Shown here piece after piece: positions 24,165 to 33,593 of a stretch of DNA of 64,000 nt. The DNA is from Collinsella aerofaciens (GTDB lineage Bacteria > Actinomycetota > Coriobacteriia > Coriobacteriales > Coriobacteriaceae). Position numbers and translations under genes: made by a program. The stretch is taken from positions 1 through 64,000 of the forward strand of contig CAJMHW010000004.1 of the NCBI GenBank assembly GCA_905213325.1, written 5' to 3'. Under the pieces are notes generated by a model that saw only the letters and a program-made list of their open reading frames with translations, was not told where the DNA came from and did not search any database. How positions within the stretch are numbered: the stretch's first letter is position 1; the number at the start of each line of letters is the position of its first letter.

Positions 24165-24851
24165 CTACAAATAAACCCCCTCACCGAGTTGCCTGTGGAA
24201 CTCGGCGTGATGGTCGCGTGCCCAGGTAAAGAGCGCCTGGTCAAAGTCGGTACGCGTGGCCGGGACGCCAAATACGCCGGCAACTTCGACGCGCACAAAC
24301 TCCAGTGCCGGCAGCTTGTTGATGGCAGTGAGGGCAAACGGGGACGAGGGCTCCTCGAACAGATAGCGGCTGCCTTGCAGCGCGTCGCAACTGGTGCACG
24401 TGTTGCCGAGCGACGGGGCTTTGGAGGCTCGCGCGCCTACGGGCTTGTAGCCGCAGCGCTTATGAAGGTAGTCGCGGATCTCGCCCGGTACGCAGCCAAG
24501 AGCGGGCACGATGGCGAGTGCGTTGGCGTTGGCCGTGTCGATGGCAATGTACCCGGCTTCGTTGGGCGCGTGCGCGATGGCGATGCTCTCGTCGTTATCG
24601 GTTCGATAGGGAATGCCGAAGGCTGCGACCGAGGTCTCTTTGTGACACTTCCAGCACTCGCGCTTGCCCAGTACTAGATATATATACGGCGCTGAGGGGT
24701 CGGATCGGTCAACACCGGGCAGCCACTCGGCAAAGGGCTCGGGGTTGACGCCGCTGGGTACATACCAGATCTTCTTGGTCCGGTCCCATTTGGCGCCCAG
24801 CGCCTTGGCTTCTTCTTTGTGCGAAAAGGGGACATCGAGCTCGGTGCGCAT
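24165..24851 (-). CDS. DUF5710-domain protein
   Basis: A 228-residue protein with an N-terminal DUF5710 module (residues 1-45: LDVPFSHKEEAKALGAKWDR, then KKIWYVPSG), found in some primases, mobilisation proteins and accessory proteins. The rest is unassigned, with Cys pairs CWKC (near 75) and CTSC (near 150) that could bind zinc. AAGGAG precedes ATG 24851; an earlier in-frame ATG (24887) lacks a site. It converges on the zinc-ribbon gene with a 37-nt gap. Function unknown. Confidence 0.65.
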   Translation of the reverse strand: MRTELDVPFSHKEEAKALGAKWDRTKKIWYVPSGVNPEPFAEWLPGVDRSDPSAPYIYLVLGKRECWKCHKETSVAAFGIPYRTDNDESIAIAHAPNEAGYIAIDTANANALAIVPALGCVPGEIRDYLHKRCGYKPVGARASKAPSLGNTCTSCDALQGSRYLFEEPSSPFALTAINKLPALEFVRVEVAGVFGVPATRTDFDQALFTWARDHHAEFHRQLGEGVYL

Positions 24852-25030
24852 GGCGGCTCCTTGGTGCTGCAGGTGCAAGTGGCTCAAGGATACCGCAGGG
24901 CGCAGACATCGCGGCGTTTTGCTGAGAAGTTGCGGTGCGGACTGATTGGTTATGCCGATGAATAGATCGGCAAGTAGATGGTCGGCTTTTGGCTAGTTGG
25001 GCGGTTGGAGCTGCCAGCTGATTTGGCGAC

Positions 25031-25069
25031 ATAAAACAAAACAGCTCAGAGACATAGCCTCTGAGCTGT
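25031..25069 (-). terminator. Terminator of tRNA-Val
   Basis: On the minus strand ACAGCTCAGAG pairs with CTCTGAGCTGT (plus-strand arms 25041-25051 and 25059-25069) and is followed by TTTTGTTTTA. Confidence 0.85.
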
Positions 25070-25079
25070 GAACATTTGG

Positions 25080-25151
25080 TGGGCGTTAGAAGATTTGAAC
25101 TTCTGACCTCTTCCGTGTCAGGGAAGCGCTCTCCCCCTGAGCTAAACGCCC
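25080..25151 (-). tRNA. tRNA-Val (anticodon GAC)
   Basis: Cloverleaf of 72 nt: acceptor GGGCGTT/AACGCCC perfect, D stem GCTC/GAGC, anticodon stem CTTCC/GGAAG with loop CTGACAC (anticodon GAC), T stem AGAAG/CTTCT with loop TTCAAAT, discriminator A. CCA is not encoded. Confidence 0.95.
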
Positions 25152-25180
25152 GATCAAGGGTGCGCAAGCGCGCAAGGGAT

Positions 25181-25209
25181 AATATAACGGAGCCTGAACT
25201 CGGTGGCAA
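25181..25209 (-). promoter_or_regulatory. Promoter of tRNA-Val
   Basis: On the minus strand TTGCCA, 17 nt, TATATT. It sits 30 nt before the tRNA. The 25152-25440 gap otherwise contains nothing recognisable. Confidence 0.7.
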
Positions 25210-25440
25210 GAACATTTTTAAAAATCGCTTACATTGTGGAATTCGGGGGCTTTGTCATATCCATTTCAAAAGAGCCTGCTGCCGCGATTTGGCTGTTGCA
25301 TAATGCAAGCCCATTGTGGTATCGAGCTATGGAAAGACGTCTGCGGAATTGTCCTACCGATAAACGGACAAGCCTCCAGCTGGTGCCTTTGCCGTGGTAA
25401 GGTAAGCCGAATTGCTTCCAGACTGTTTCGGGGGAGTGGA

Positions 25441-26463
25441 ATGAGCAAAGAGTGTGTCGAGCAGGTCGAAGGCGCAGGGGCTTCGGTGCCGATGACCGAT
25501 ATATCGAACATTGATGTGCCCGAGGGCACCGACGAGCTCAGCCGCAACACCCGTCGCGCATGGCGCGACCGCCTGAACAGCGCTTCGACGCGCAAGATGA
25601 TCACGGGCGTCTTGGCTACGCTGGTGGGCGGTTCGTTTTGGGGCTTCTCGGGCACCAGCGCGAGTTTTTTGTTCGATACCTACCATGTCGATACGCTGTG
25701 GCTTATGAGCGTGCGTCAGATTCTCGCCGGCCTGCTCTTTATGGCTGTGGTTGTCACGCGCGACCGCGCACGCCTGGTCAAGCTTTGGACGACGCCCGCT
25801 GATCGCAAGCAGCTGCTGCTCTTTACCGCTTTTGGCCTGCTGTTCAACCAGTTTTGCTATCTTTCGGCCGTGCGCCTGACGAACGCCGGAACCGCGACGG
25901 TGCTCCAGTGCCTGCAGCTCGTTATCATCATGGGCTACGCCTGCGTGACCGATCGCCGTATGCCGCGTACTCGCGAAGTCATCGGCATTGGCCTGGCTCT
26001 GGGTGGAACCTTTTTAATCGCCACCGGCGGCGACCCCACCAGCCTGAATATCTCGCCGCTTGGCCTGGCAGCAGGTCTTATGTGTGCGGTCAGCGCCGCG
26101 TGTATGGCGGTGATTCCCGCCAAGATCCTGCCCGAATACGGCAGCCCCATCGTCACGGGCTCGGCAATGCTCACGGCGGGCGTGGTCTCGTGCGTCTTCG
26201 TGCAGCCCTGGGCGCATATGCCGGCGCTCGACGCTGCCGGCATCGAGGCGCTCGCGGTGTTCGTGGTTATCGGCTCGTTTTTTGCTTACATGCTTTATAT
26301 GCAGGGCGTTAAGGACATCGGCTCGGTGCGCGCGAGCCTCATCGGAACTGTGGAGCCGGTTTCGGCGACCATCACCAGCGCCGTTATGCTGGGGACGGTG
26401 TTTTTGCCGACCGACCTTATCGGCTTTGTCATGATCATCGTGATGATGTTCCTTACGGTGTAG
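25441..26463 (+). CDS. EamA/DMT-superfamily permease
   Basis: A 340-residue inner-membrane protein with a hydrophilic N-terminal tail of about 50 residues and ten helices in two EamA repeats (GGSFWGFSGTSASFLF in the first, GSFFAYMLYMQGVKDIGS in the second). The frame is open to 25234, but GGGGGAG before ATG 25441 marks the start. Substrate unknown. It is a distant paralogue of the permease at 591-1673, which shares the YMLYMQG/YILYMQG motif. Confidence 0.85.
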   Translation: MSKECVEQVEGAGASVPMTDISNIDVPEGTDELSRNTRRAWRDRLNSASTRKMITGVLATLVGGSFWGFSGTSASFLFDTYHVDTLWLMSVRQILAGLLFMAVVVTRDRARLVKLWTTPADRKQLLLFTAFGLLFNQFCYLSAVRLTNAGTATVLQCLQLVIIMGYACVTDRRMPRTREVIGIGLALGGTFLIATGGDPTSLNISPLGLAAGLMCAVSAACMAVIPAKILPEYGSPIVTGSAMLTAGVVSCVFVQPWAHMPALDAAGIEALAVFVVIGSFFAYMLYMQGVKDIGSVRASLIGTVEPVSATITSAVMLGTVFLPTDLIGFVMIIVMMFLTV

Positions 26464-26612
26464 CTAGCGCCGCCGCCAAGACGGAAAAGGTGTTGTGCCG
26501 CATTTTCGCCAATTGATGTCCGTGTCTGGAGTTTAGCTGTCGATGCTCAAAATGCCATAAACTAGCAACGTTATGGACTTTTTCATTGCGACTCAATTGC
26601 GAGGATTTCTTT

Positions 26613-28925
26613 ATGGCTGGTAATCACTTTAAGGGCAGCGATAGCGGCCGCCCTGCAGTTCCGCCGCGTCCGAACGGGGCTGGTAAGGCCGGCACGCCGG
26701 GCGGCGCTGGACAGGGCGGTTCCGGTAAGCGCGTGTCCCCGGGCGAGACGGCGATGTTTACCGCTCTGTACGAGCAGTCTCAAAAGGCAAAAAAGACCGG
26801 CCGTGCAAGAGGGAATGTCTTTGCGGGCGGTGCAACCTCCGCGTCGCAGCCGAGCGGGGCTCCTTCGGTGCCTGCGAACAACGCAGGTGCTGCCAACGCC
26901 GCGAATGCTGCCGGCAACGTTAATGCCGGCAAGGCCGCCAACAATACTCCCTCTGCTGGTGGCGCGGGGCTTACGGGTAACCTTGGCACGATTTACACCG
27001 GCGCCTCCGAGACTGGCACGTTCGCCCGCCTGGATGATAGCGGTGCCGAGTTTGCGGGCTCGGGTTCCAAGGAAGATTATTACGATTTTGGCTTGAACTA
27101 CGGTAGCGACGCTTCGTCGAGTTCGACCTCTGACGGTCTGGTCCGTCATCGCCATCGCAAGGGCGAGCGCAAAAAGCGTCACACCGGCGCCATTATTGCC
27201 GCTGTAGTCGCGGTGCTTCTCGTTGCGCTTGGCGCAAGCGGCTTTATGCTGCTTAACTCGGCAAAGACCGTAAAGAGCGAAGCGAAGGAGGCTGTCGAGA
27301 TCGTCGGTGGCCTTAAGGACAAGGTCACGTCGGGCGATTTTTCGACGCTGCCTGACGACGCGAAGAAGATCGATGAGCTCTGCAACAGCATGAAGGCGGA
27401 GACCTCGAGCCCGCTGTGGACGGCGGCATCGTTTATCCCGGTGTATGGCAGTGACATCAATGCGGCCCGCACCATGATTGATGCCCTGTCCGATGTCTCG
27501 AGCAACGCGCTGGTTCCCATGGCCGACAACCTTTCGCAGGCCACGCCCGGCAAGCTGTTCCAGGACGGCATGATTAACGTGTCCGCGCTGCAGGCGGTCG
27601 CCGATTCGCTTTCCAGCAGCTCGAAGGTGTTCAAGAGCGCCAACGAGAAGGTCCAGGGCATTGGCGATACTCATATTTCCCAGGTGACCGAGCTGGTCGA
27701 TAAGGCCAAGGACGGCTTTGCCACCCTCAACGGCGCGGTTGACGCGGCGGAGAAGGTCGCCCCCGTCCTTCCCCAGATGCTCGGCGCCAACGGCCAGACG
27801 CGCAACTATCTTATGTACGCCATGAACAACGTCGAGATTCGTGCCTGCGGCGGCTTTGGCGGTTCGCAGGGCCTGATTTCGGTCACCGACGGCCAGATGT
27901 CGATTGGCGAGTTTGTTCCCCGCATTGGACTCAGTGAGGATGAGGCAGTCGAGAGCGTCGACGAAGAGGATGAGGCGCTGTTCGGCAACCACAGCAACCT
28001 GTACAACTCGGGCAATACCTATTCGCCTGATTGGCCCCGCAACTCGCAGCGTGTCGCCGCGCTGTGGAAGTCCCAGTATGGACAGGACGTTGATGGCGTC
28101 ATCGGTATCGACCCGGTGTTCCTGCAGTATCTGCTGGGCCTGGTCGGTAATGTCTCGCTGCCCGACGGAACGGTTGTCGACGGCACCAACGCCGCAAAGG
28201 TCCTCATGCACGATGTGTACTGGAACTATCCGGTCGAGGAGTCGGACGGCATCTTTGCATCCGTCGCCAGCGCTGCCTTCGACAAGATCCTTGGCGGTAT
28301 CGGCGATGTCGATGTTACGAAGCTTGTCAGCGCCGTTGAGCGCGGTGCCGAAGAGGGCCGCCTGATCGCGTGGATGAGAAACGATGATGAGCAGAATGCC
28401 ATCAAAGAGACGGGTATTGACGCTTCGCTGCCCGATCCGGATGACCCGAGTGCCGATCCTGTTGCCGGCGTTTACTTTAACAACCTGAGCTTCTCCAAGC
28501 TCGACTGGTACCTGAACGCCGATACGCAGATTGGCCAGGGCATCAAGAACGGTGACGGCACGTGCTCCTATCGCATCACCGTTACCCTGACGAACATCAT
28601 GACGCAGGAGGAGGCTGGCAAGCTGCCCGACTACGTTGCGGCGAGCGCACCCGATGCCGCGCGTGACGACGAGCGTCTGAATGTCTCGTTGTTTGCCCCG
28701 ACGGGCGGCAACATTACTGATCTGACCGTCGGGGGCACCCAGTTTGGTCTTGGCGCCGCTACGTGGCATGGAATCCCCTTCTATTCGGGCACCGTTGACC
28801 TGCATGCTGGCGAGATGACGACGATCACGTATACGCTGACCACGTCGGCCGAGGCGGGGGACAAGCCGCTTACGCTGCGTCAGACTCCTACATGCCAGGC
28901 GGCTCGCGACAGCGCGTCGGCGTAG
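26613..28925 (+). CDS. DUF4012 membrane-anchored surface protein
   Basis: A 770-residue protein. The N-terminal cytoplasmic part (1-185) is Gly/Pro/Ala-rich and disordered (PAVPPRPNGAGKAGTPGGAG), then a basic patch (RHRHRKGERKKRH). One membrane helix follows at about 195-217 (GAIIAAVVAVLLVALGASGF) and then a large extracytoplasmic domain. The segment YLMYAMNNVEIRACGGFGGS is the DUF4012 hallmark. Family members in Gram-positives are often near cell-envelope polysaccharide genes; glmM is next here. ATG 26613 has GAGGA upstream. Role unknown. Confidence 0.8.
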   Translation: MAGNHFKGSDSGRPAVPPRPNGAGKAGTPGGAGQGGSGKRVSPGETAMFTALYEQSQKAKKTGRARGNVFAGGATSASQPSGAPSVPANNAGAANAANAAGNVNAGKAANNTPSAGGAGLTGNLGTIYTGASETGTFARLDDSGAEFAGSGSKEDYYDFGLNYGSDASSSSTSDGLVRHRHRKGERKKRHTGAIIAAVVAVLLVALGASGFMLLNSAKTVKSEAKEAVEIVGGLKDKVTSGDFSTLPDDAKKIDELCNSMKAETSSPLWTAASFIPVYGSDINAARTMIDALSDVSSNALVPMADNLSQATPGKLFQDGMINVSALQAVADSLSSSSKVFKSANEKVQGIGDTHISQVTELVDKAKDGFATLNGAVDAAEKVAPVLPQMLGANGQTRNYLMYAMNNVEIRACGGFGGSQGLISVTDGQMSIGEFVPRIGLSEDEAVESVDEEDEALFGNHSNLYNSGNTYSPDWPRNSQRVAALWKSQYGQDVDGVIGIDPVFLQYLLGLVGNVSLPDGTVVDGTNAAKVLMHDVYWNYPVEESDGIFASVASAAFDKILGGIGDVDVTKLVSAVERGAEEGRLIAWMRNDDEQNAIKETGIDASLPDPDDPSADPVAGVYFNNLSFSKLDWYLNADTQIGQGIKNGDGTCSYRITVTLTNIMTQEEAGKLPDYVAASAPDAARDDERLNVSLFAPTGGNITDLTVGGTQFGLGAATWHGIPFYSGTVDLHAGEMTTITYTLTTSAEAGDKPLTLRQTPTCQAARDSASA

Positions 28926-28962
28926 GGTTTTTCTGGTAGCGCAGATAATCGAGTACCATTTT

Positions 28963-28995
28963 GGGGCGGACAGGCAATCTGTTCGCCCCTATTTT
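28963..28995 (+). terminator. Terminator between the DUF4012 gene and glmM
   Basis: GGGGCGGACAG (28963-28973) pairs with CTGTTCGCCCC (28979-28989), followed by TATTTTG. Confidence 0.7.
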
Positions 28996-29008
28996 GTAAG
29001 GAGAGCGC

Positions 29009-30340
29009 ATGAAGTACTTTGGCACCGACGGCTTTCGCGGTGAGGCCAACGTTGGGCTGACGGTAGAGCACGCTTATAAGATTGGCCGTTTTGTGGGCTG
29101 GTATTACGGCGCCAACCGCGAGCGCAAGGCACGCGTGATCGTGGGCAAGGACACGCGTCGCTCGAGTTATATGTTCGAGGCGGCGCTGGTGAGCGGCCTG
29201 GTCGCGAGCGGTGCGGACGCCTATATGCTGCATGTGATCCCCACGCCGGGCGTGGCACATCAGACCGTGGAGGGCTGCTTCGATTGCGGCATCATGATCA
29301 GTGCGAGCCACAACCCGTTTTGCGATAACGGCATTAAGCTCGTCAACAGCGACGGCTTTAAGATGGACGAGGACGTGCTGGAGCTCATCGAGGACTACAT
29401 CGATGGCAAGAGCGAGGTGCCGCTGGCCACGGGCAACCACATCGGCGCCACGGTGGACTACATGCAGGGCCGCAACCGCTACATTGCTTCGCTCATCGCC
29501 AGCGCGAACTTTTCGCTGCAGGGCGTCAAGATCGGTATCGACTGCGCCAACGGCTCGGCTTCCTCGGTGGCCAAGCCGGTGTTCGACGCGCTGGGCGCTG
29601 ACGTGCGCGTGATCAACGCCGCGCCCGATGGTTTTAACATCAACGTCGACTGCGGCTCCACGCATATGGAGCGTCTGCAGCGCCATGTGGTGGAGCAGGG
29701 CCTGGACGTGGGTTTTGCCTACGACGGCGATGCCGACCGCTGCCTGGCCGTGGATGAGCGCGGTCGCGTGGTAGACGGCGACCAGATCCTGTACGTGTGC
29801 GGCGTGTATCTGAACAAGCACGGGCGACTCTCGGGCGGTACCGTGGTGCCGACGATCGCCAGCAACTTTGGCCTGATCAAGTCGTTGGAGCTTGCCGGCC
29901 TGAGTGCCGTGACCAGCGGCGTGGGCGACCGTCACGTGTATGCCAAGATGCGCGAGGGCGGCTACAGCCTGGGCGGCGAGCAGACGGGCCATACGATCTT
30001 TGGCGATATCGAGCGCACGGGCGACGGCATTATGACCTCGCTGCGCGTGATGGAAGTGATTCGTGCCGAGCGCGAGACGCTCTCGCAGCTCACGGCTCCG
30101 TGCAGGCTGCTGCCGCAGGCGCAGGTGGCCGTGCACGTGGCGGACAAGGACGCCGCGCTCGAGAACATGGGCGTGCAGAACGCCATCGCCGAGGCCGAGG
30201 TTGCGCTGGCGGGCGAGGGCCGCGTGCTCGTGCGCAAGAGCGGAACCGAGTCGGTTATCCGCGTGCTGGCCGAGGCGCCCGACCAAGCATCTGCCGATGC
30301 CGCCATGAAGCGCATCGCCGCCGCGCTGGAAGCTCTGTAA
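29009..30340 (+). CDS. glmM: Phosphoglucosamine mutase
   Basis: A 443-residue alpha-D-phosphohexomutase that converts glucosamine 6-phosphate to glucosamine 1-phosphate for UDP-GlcNAc and peptidoglycan synthesis. The N-terminus KYFGTDGFRGEAN is typical of GlmM; phosphoserine Ser100 lies in MISASHNPFCDNGIK; the Mg-binding loop is YDGDADRC; the sugar loop is GGEQTGHTIF; the phosphate loop RKSGTESVIRV is C-terminal. AAGGAGAG precedes the ATG. Glucosamine-type sugars from the deglycase pathway could feed this pool, but that is speculation. Confidence 0.95.
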   Translation: MKYFGTDGFRGEANVGLTVEHAYKIGRFVGWYYGANRERKARVIVGKDTRRSSYMFEAALVSGLVASGADAYMLHVIPTPGVAHQTVEGCFDCGIMISASHNPFCDNGIKLVNSDGFKMDEDVLELIEDYIDGKSEVPLATGNHIGATVDYMQGRNRYIASLIASANFSLQGVKIGIDCANGSASSVAKPVFDALGADVRVINAAPDGFNINVDCGSTHMERLQRHVVEQGLDVGFAYDGDADRCLAVDERGRVVDGDQILYVCGVYLNKHGRLSGGTVVPTIASNFGLIKSLELAGLSAVTSGVGDRHVYAKMREGGYSLGGEQTGHTIFGDIERTGDGIMTSLRVMEVIRAERETLSQLTAPCRLLPQAQVAVHVADKDAALENMGVQNAIAEAEVALAGEGRVLVRKSGTESVIRVLAEAPDQASADAAMKRIAAALEAL

Positions 30341-30380
30341 GGTAGTCATTGGGGACGTTCTTAAACAACTAGGTGGAAAG

Positions 30381-30415
30381 GGGGCGCCGCGGATTGGTTC
30401 CGCGGCGTCCCCTTT
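30381..30415. terminator. Terminator between convergent glmM and M32 peptidase genes
   Basis: GGGGCGCCGCGGA (30381-30393), loop TTGG, then a pairing arm ending CGGCGTCCCC (30412), then TTT. Probably serves both strands. Confidence 0.75.
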
Positions 30416-30437
30416 GCGTTGGCGTGTCGGTTATGCC

Positions 30438-32012
30438 TTACAGCTCGTAGAGCGTGGTGAACTTGTCCTGCAGGTAGCTGCAGTAGTAGCGGGCATCGAA
30501 CGCCATGCCGCAGGCGCCCTTGATGAGCTCCGGCGCGTCCTTGGCGCGTCCCCACTGCCAAATGTGCTCGCCGAGCCAGGCGCGGACGGGTGTCAGGTCG
30601 CCGCTCGCACAGGCGCCGGTAAGGTCGACACCGTCGCGGCACATGGCCGGCACAAACATGGCATCGTAGGCGCTGCCCAGCGCGTAGGTGGGGAAGTAGC
30701 CAAACGAGCCGCCGCTCCAGTGCGTATCCTGCAGGCAACCACGCGTGTCGTCGGGAACGGGGATGCCCAGGTACTCGTTCATAAAGCGATTCCAAAGCGC
30801 GGGGATATCCTTGGCTGTGGCCTCGCCGGCAAACAGCATGCGCTCGATCTCGTAGCGCACCATAACGTGCAGCGGATAGGTGAGCTCGTCGGCCTCGGTG
30901 CGGATCAACGACGGCTGCGCGATGTTCACGGCGCGGTAGAGCGTGTCCTCGTCGACGTCGCCGTAGACCTCGGGCGCGTGGCGGCGCAGCACCTCGAGCA
31001 GCGGTCCCATAAAGGCGCGGCTGCGACCCACGGTGTTCTCGAAAAAGCGGCTCTGGCTCTCGTGGATGCCCATGGAGGTGCCGCCCTCAAGACAGGTGCG
31101 CGCATAGGCGGGATTGACGCCCAGCTCGTACATGGCATGTCCTGCCTCGTGGATGATGCTGTAGACGTTGGAGATGCAATCGTTCTCGTAGATGTGTGTC
31201 GCGATGCGCGCGTCACCCACGGCAAAGCCCTCGCTAAACGGGTGTTCGGTAAAGGCAAGCGTGGTGTCGTTCAGGTTCAGGCCGACGAGCTTCATAAGGT
31301 CGAAGCTCATGGCGCGCTGGGCGGCCTCGGGCACGCGGGCGTGCAAAAAGTCGGCAGCGGGCTGCTGGCCGCGCTCGCCGATGGCGTGCACGAGCGGCAC
31401 GACCGTCGCCTTGACCTCATCGCAAAACGCATCGAAGCTCTCGGCAGAAAGGCCGCGCTCGTACTGGTCGAGCCAAACGTCGTATGGGTCGCGCTTGGGG
31501 TCCATGAGCTCGGCCTGATGCTTGAGCTGGCTGACGATTTTGTCCACATAGGGCTCAAAGCTCGCCCAGTCGTTGGCCGCTTTGGCCTTGTGCCACACGG
31601 CGTCGGCCTCGCAGGTGAGCCTGGTCCAGGCCTCGGCCTCCTCGGTGGGGATGACGCTTGCCTCGCGCTGGTCGCGGCCGAGCACGCGAATCTCGTCAAG
31701 CAGCTGCGGGTCGTCGATCTTTCCGCCGGTGACGGTCTCGCGTGCCAGCGAACGTACAAGTTCGACAGACTTTTCGCTGGTCAGGAGCTTATGGTGCTCG
31801 CCGGCAAGGGTGCCCATGGCGTCGGCACGGGCGGCGGCACCGTTGGCGGGAGCAATGGTCGCGCCGTCAAACTCGGCAATCTTGAGCAGGTACTCGCGGG
31901 TCCACAGCTTGCCCTCGAGCTTGCGGAATTTTTTGACGGCCTTATCGACCTTCATGCCTTTGGGCGTCTTGCCCGCTGCGGGCTTGGCCTTCTTATCGTA
32001 CTTCTTTCCCAT
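30438..32012 (-). CDS. M32-family metallocarboxypeptidase
   Basis: A 524-residue peptidase of the carboxypeptidase Taq family. The zinc motif HEAGH lies in YSIIHEAGHAMYELG and the second conserved block is GIHESQSRFFENTVGRS; the C-terminal DTHWSGGSFGYFPTYALG is also typical. It removes C-terminal residues from peptides in the cytoplasm. A basic N-terminal extension of about 25 residues (GKKYDKKAKPAAGKTPKG) precedes the core. AAGGAT before ATG 32012. Together with the M16 peptidase it suggests active peptide catabolism. Confidence 0.93.
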   Translation of the reverse strand: MGKKYDKKAKPAAGKTPKGMKVDKAVKKFRKLEGKLWTREYLLKIAEFDGATIAPANGAAARADAMGTLAGEHHKLLTSEKSVELVRSLARETVTGGKIDDPQLLDEIRVLGRDQREASVIPTEEAEAWTRLTCEADAVWHKAKAANDWASFEPYVDKIVSQLKHQAELMDPKRDPYDVWLDQYERGLSAESFDAFCDEVKATVVPLVHAIGERGQQPAADFLHARVPEAAQRAMSFDLMKLVGLNLNDTTLAFTEHPFSEGFAVGDARIATHIYENDCISNVYSIIHEAGHAMYELGVNPAYARTCLEGGTSMGIHESQSRFFENTVGRSRAFMGPLLEVLRRHAPEVYGDVDEDTLYRAVNIAQPSLIRTEADELTYPLHVMVRYEIERMLFAGEATAKDIPALWNRFMNEYLGIPVPDDTRGCLQDTHWSGGSFGYFPTYALGSAYDAMFVPAMCRDGVDLTGACASGDLTPVRAWLGEHIWQWGRAKDAPELIKGACGMAFDARYYCSYLQDKFTTLYEL

Positions 32013-32133
32013 ACCATATCCTTAATCTCGCAGGCCGAGCGCCGCAGGCGGGTGCACGGCCAGTTTGCACAGCTACTTGCCTTGTACCCAGCGCGAACAA
32101 AACGGAACGCGGCGATGCGCTCGCGAAATGTGT

Positions 32134-32430
32134 TATCCTATAGCCCAATGCGTTGACGGAGAGGGTTTTGCCCGCCGCGTCGCCGGCGAGAGAGGGAAGG
32201 TCATGGGCTGCAAGCCTTCCTGCGGTGGCAAGGGCCAAGCGTTCACTCCCGAGCAGCGACCTCAACGGGCGCGCGGCCAGTGGCAGCAAAGCCCCAGTAG
32301 GGAAGCCGTGAGCCTCGCGACAAGAGGCGCAGAGTGGGCACGGCGGGCCAGACATCCGCCGGGTCAAACAAGGTGGTACCGCGGAATTCAACCGTCCTTG
32401 GGCAATGCACATGCCCGAGGGCGGTTTTTT
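32134..32430 (+). promoter_or_regulatory. T-box leader of pheST
   Basis: TATCCT (32134-32139) is a likely -10. Stem I is closed by CGTTGA (32151-32156) and TCAACG (32262-32267). The T-box AGGTGGTACCGCGG is at 32371-32384 and pairs with the NCCA end of uncharged tRNA. The terminator CCGTCCTTGGGCA / TGCCCGAGGGCGG with a T6 run is at 32392-32430. A UUC codon followed by A at 32242-32244 on the 3' side of stem I is a good candidate specifier (Phe), fitting the downstream genes. Uncharged tRNA-Phe should favour read-through. Confidence 0.93.
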
Positions 32431-32516
32431 GTTACCGAACCGGGCCGCGTTTTCGCAGTGCCAGACGGCGACAGTCGTCCCGGCAGGCGGAAAGCGCGAG
32501 AGACGAAAGGGAAGAC

Positions 32517-33593
32517 ATGAGTCTGATTGATGATCTGGTCAAACTCGAGGAAGAGGCCAAGGAGCTCGTCGCCGGTGCCGACGACGCCGCCAAGCTCGAG
32601 GCCGCGCGCGTTGAGCTGCTCGGCCGCAAGGGCCGCATCACCGGCCTGATGCGCATGATGGGCAAGCTCGCCCCCGAGGATCGTCCCATGATGGGCAAAC
32701 GCGCCAACGAGATGCGCCAGCTGATCGAGGGCATGCTCGACGAGCGCACCACCGAGATGAAGGCCGCCGCCCTCAAGCACGCACTCGAGCACGAGGCCGT
32801 CGACATCACGCTGCCGGGTATCCGTCCGCAGATCGGTCACCAGCACCTGATCAAGCAGATCATCGAGGAGGCCGAGGACATCTTCTGCGGCATCGGCTAC
32901 ACCGTCGAGTCCGGCCCCATGGTCGATACCTCCTACTACAACTTCACCGCGCTCAACGCGCCCATGGATCACCCGAGCCGCTCGGCTCGCGACACGTTCT
33001 ATGTGGTCGACAACAACCCCGGCAGCGTTGCGCATCCCGAGGCTCACGCTCACGGCGAGTCCGACGTGCTGCTGCGCACCCAGACCTCGGGCGTGCAGAT
33101 CCACACCATGGAGTCGCAAAAGCCGCCCATCTACATGATCTGCCCGGGCACCGTCTATCGTCCCGACACGGCCGACGCCTGCCACCTGCCGCAGTTCAAC
33201 CAGATCGAAGGCCTGGTCGTCGACGAGGGTATCACCTTTGGCGATCTTAAGGGCACGCTCGACTACTTTGTTAAGTGCATGTTTGGTGAGGATCGCAAGA
33301 CGCGCTATCGCCCGCACTTCTTCCCCTTCACCGAGCCTTCCTGCGAGGTGGACGTGAGCTGCCACGTGTGCGGCGGCAAGGGCTGCAACTTCTGCAAGCA
33401 CAGCGGCTGGATCGAGATTCTGGGCTGCGGCATGGTCGACCCCAACGTCCTGATCAACTGTGGCATCGACCCCGAGAAGTACACCGGCTTCGCCTTTGGT
33501 ATTGGCGCCGAGCGCGTCGCGGCACTGCGCTACGACCTGCCCGACCTCAGAACTCTCATGACGGGTGATATGCGCTTCTTGAATCAGTTCTAG
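32517..33593 (+). CDS. pheS: Phenylalanyl-tRNA synthetase alpha subunit
   Basis: A 358-residue class II synthetase subunit. It has an N-terminal coiled coil (about 1-90), motif 2 with FPFTEPSCEVDVSC, a zinc-type loop CHVCGGKGCNFCKHSGW, and motif 3 GFAFGIGAERVAALRYDL. HPSRSARDTFY is the usual PheS block. GAAAGGGAAG sets ATG 32517 although the frame extends upstream into the leader. Forms the (alpha-beta)2 enzyme with PheT encoded downstream. Confidence 0.96.
   Translation: MSLIDDLVKLEEEAKELVAGADDAAKLEAARVELLGRKGRITGLMRMMGKLAPEDRPMMGKRANEMRQLIEGMLDERTTEMKAAALKHALEHEAVDITLPGIRPQIGHQHLIKQIIEEAEDIFCGIGYTVESGPMVDTSYYNFTALNAPMDHPSRSARDTFYVVDNNPGSVAHPEAHAHGESDVLLRTQTSGVQIHTMESQKPPIYMICPGTVYRPDTADACHLPQFNQIEGLVVDEGITFGDLKGTLDYFVKCMFGEDRKTRYRPHFFPFTEPSCEVDVSCHVCGGKGCNFCKHSGWIEILGCGMVDPNVLINCGIDPEKYTGFAFGIGAERVAALRYDLPDLRTLMTGDMRFLNQF

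Noticed and set aside
25234..25440. 69-residue N-terminal extension of the second DMT permease
   Set aside because: Non-hydrophobic, Cys/Arg-rich and not protein-like; a good ribosome binding site precedes ATG 25441.
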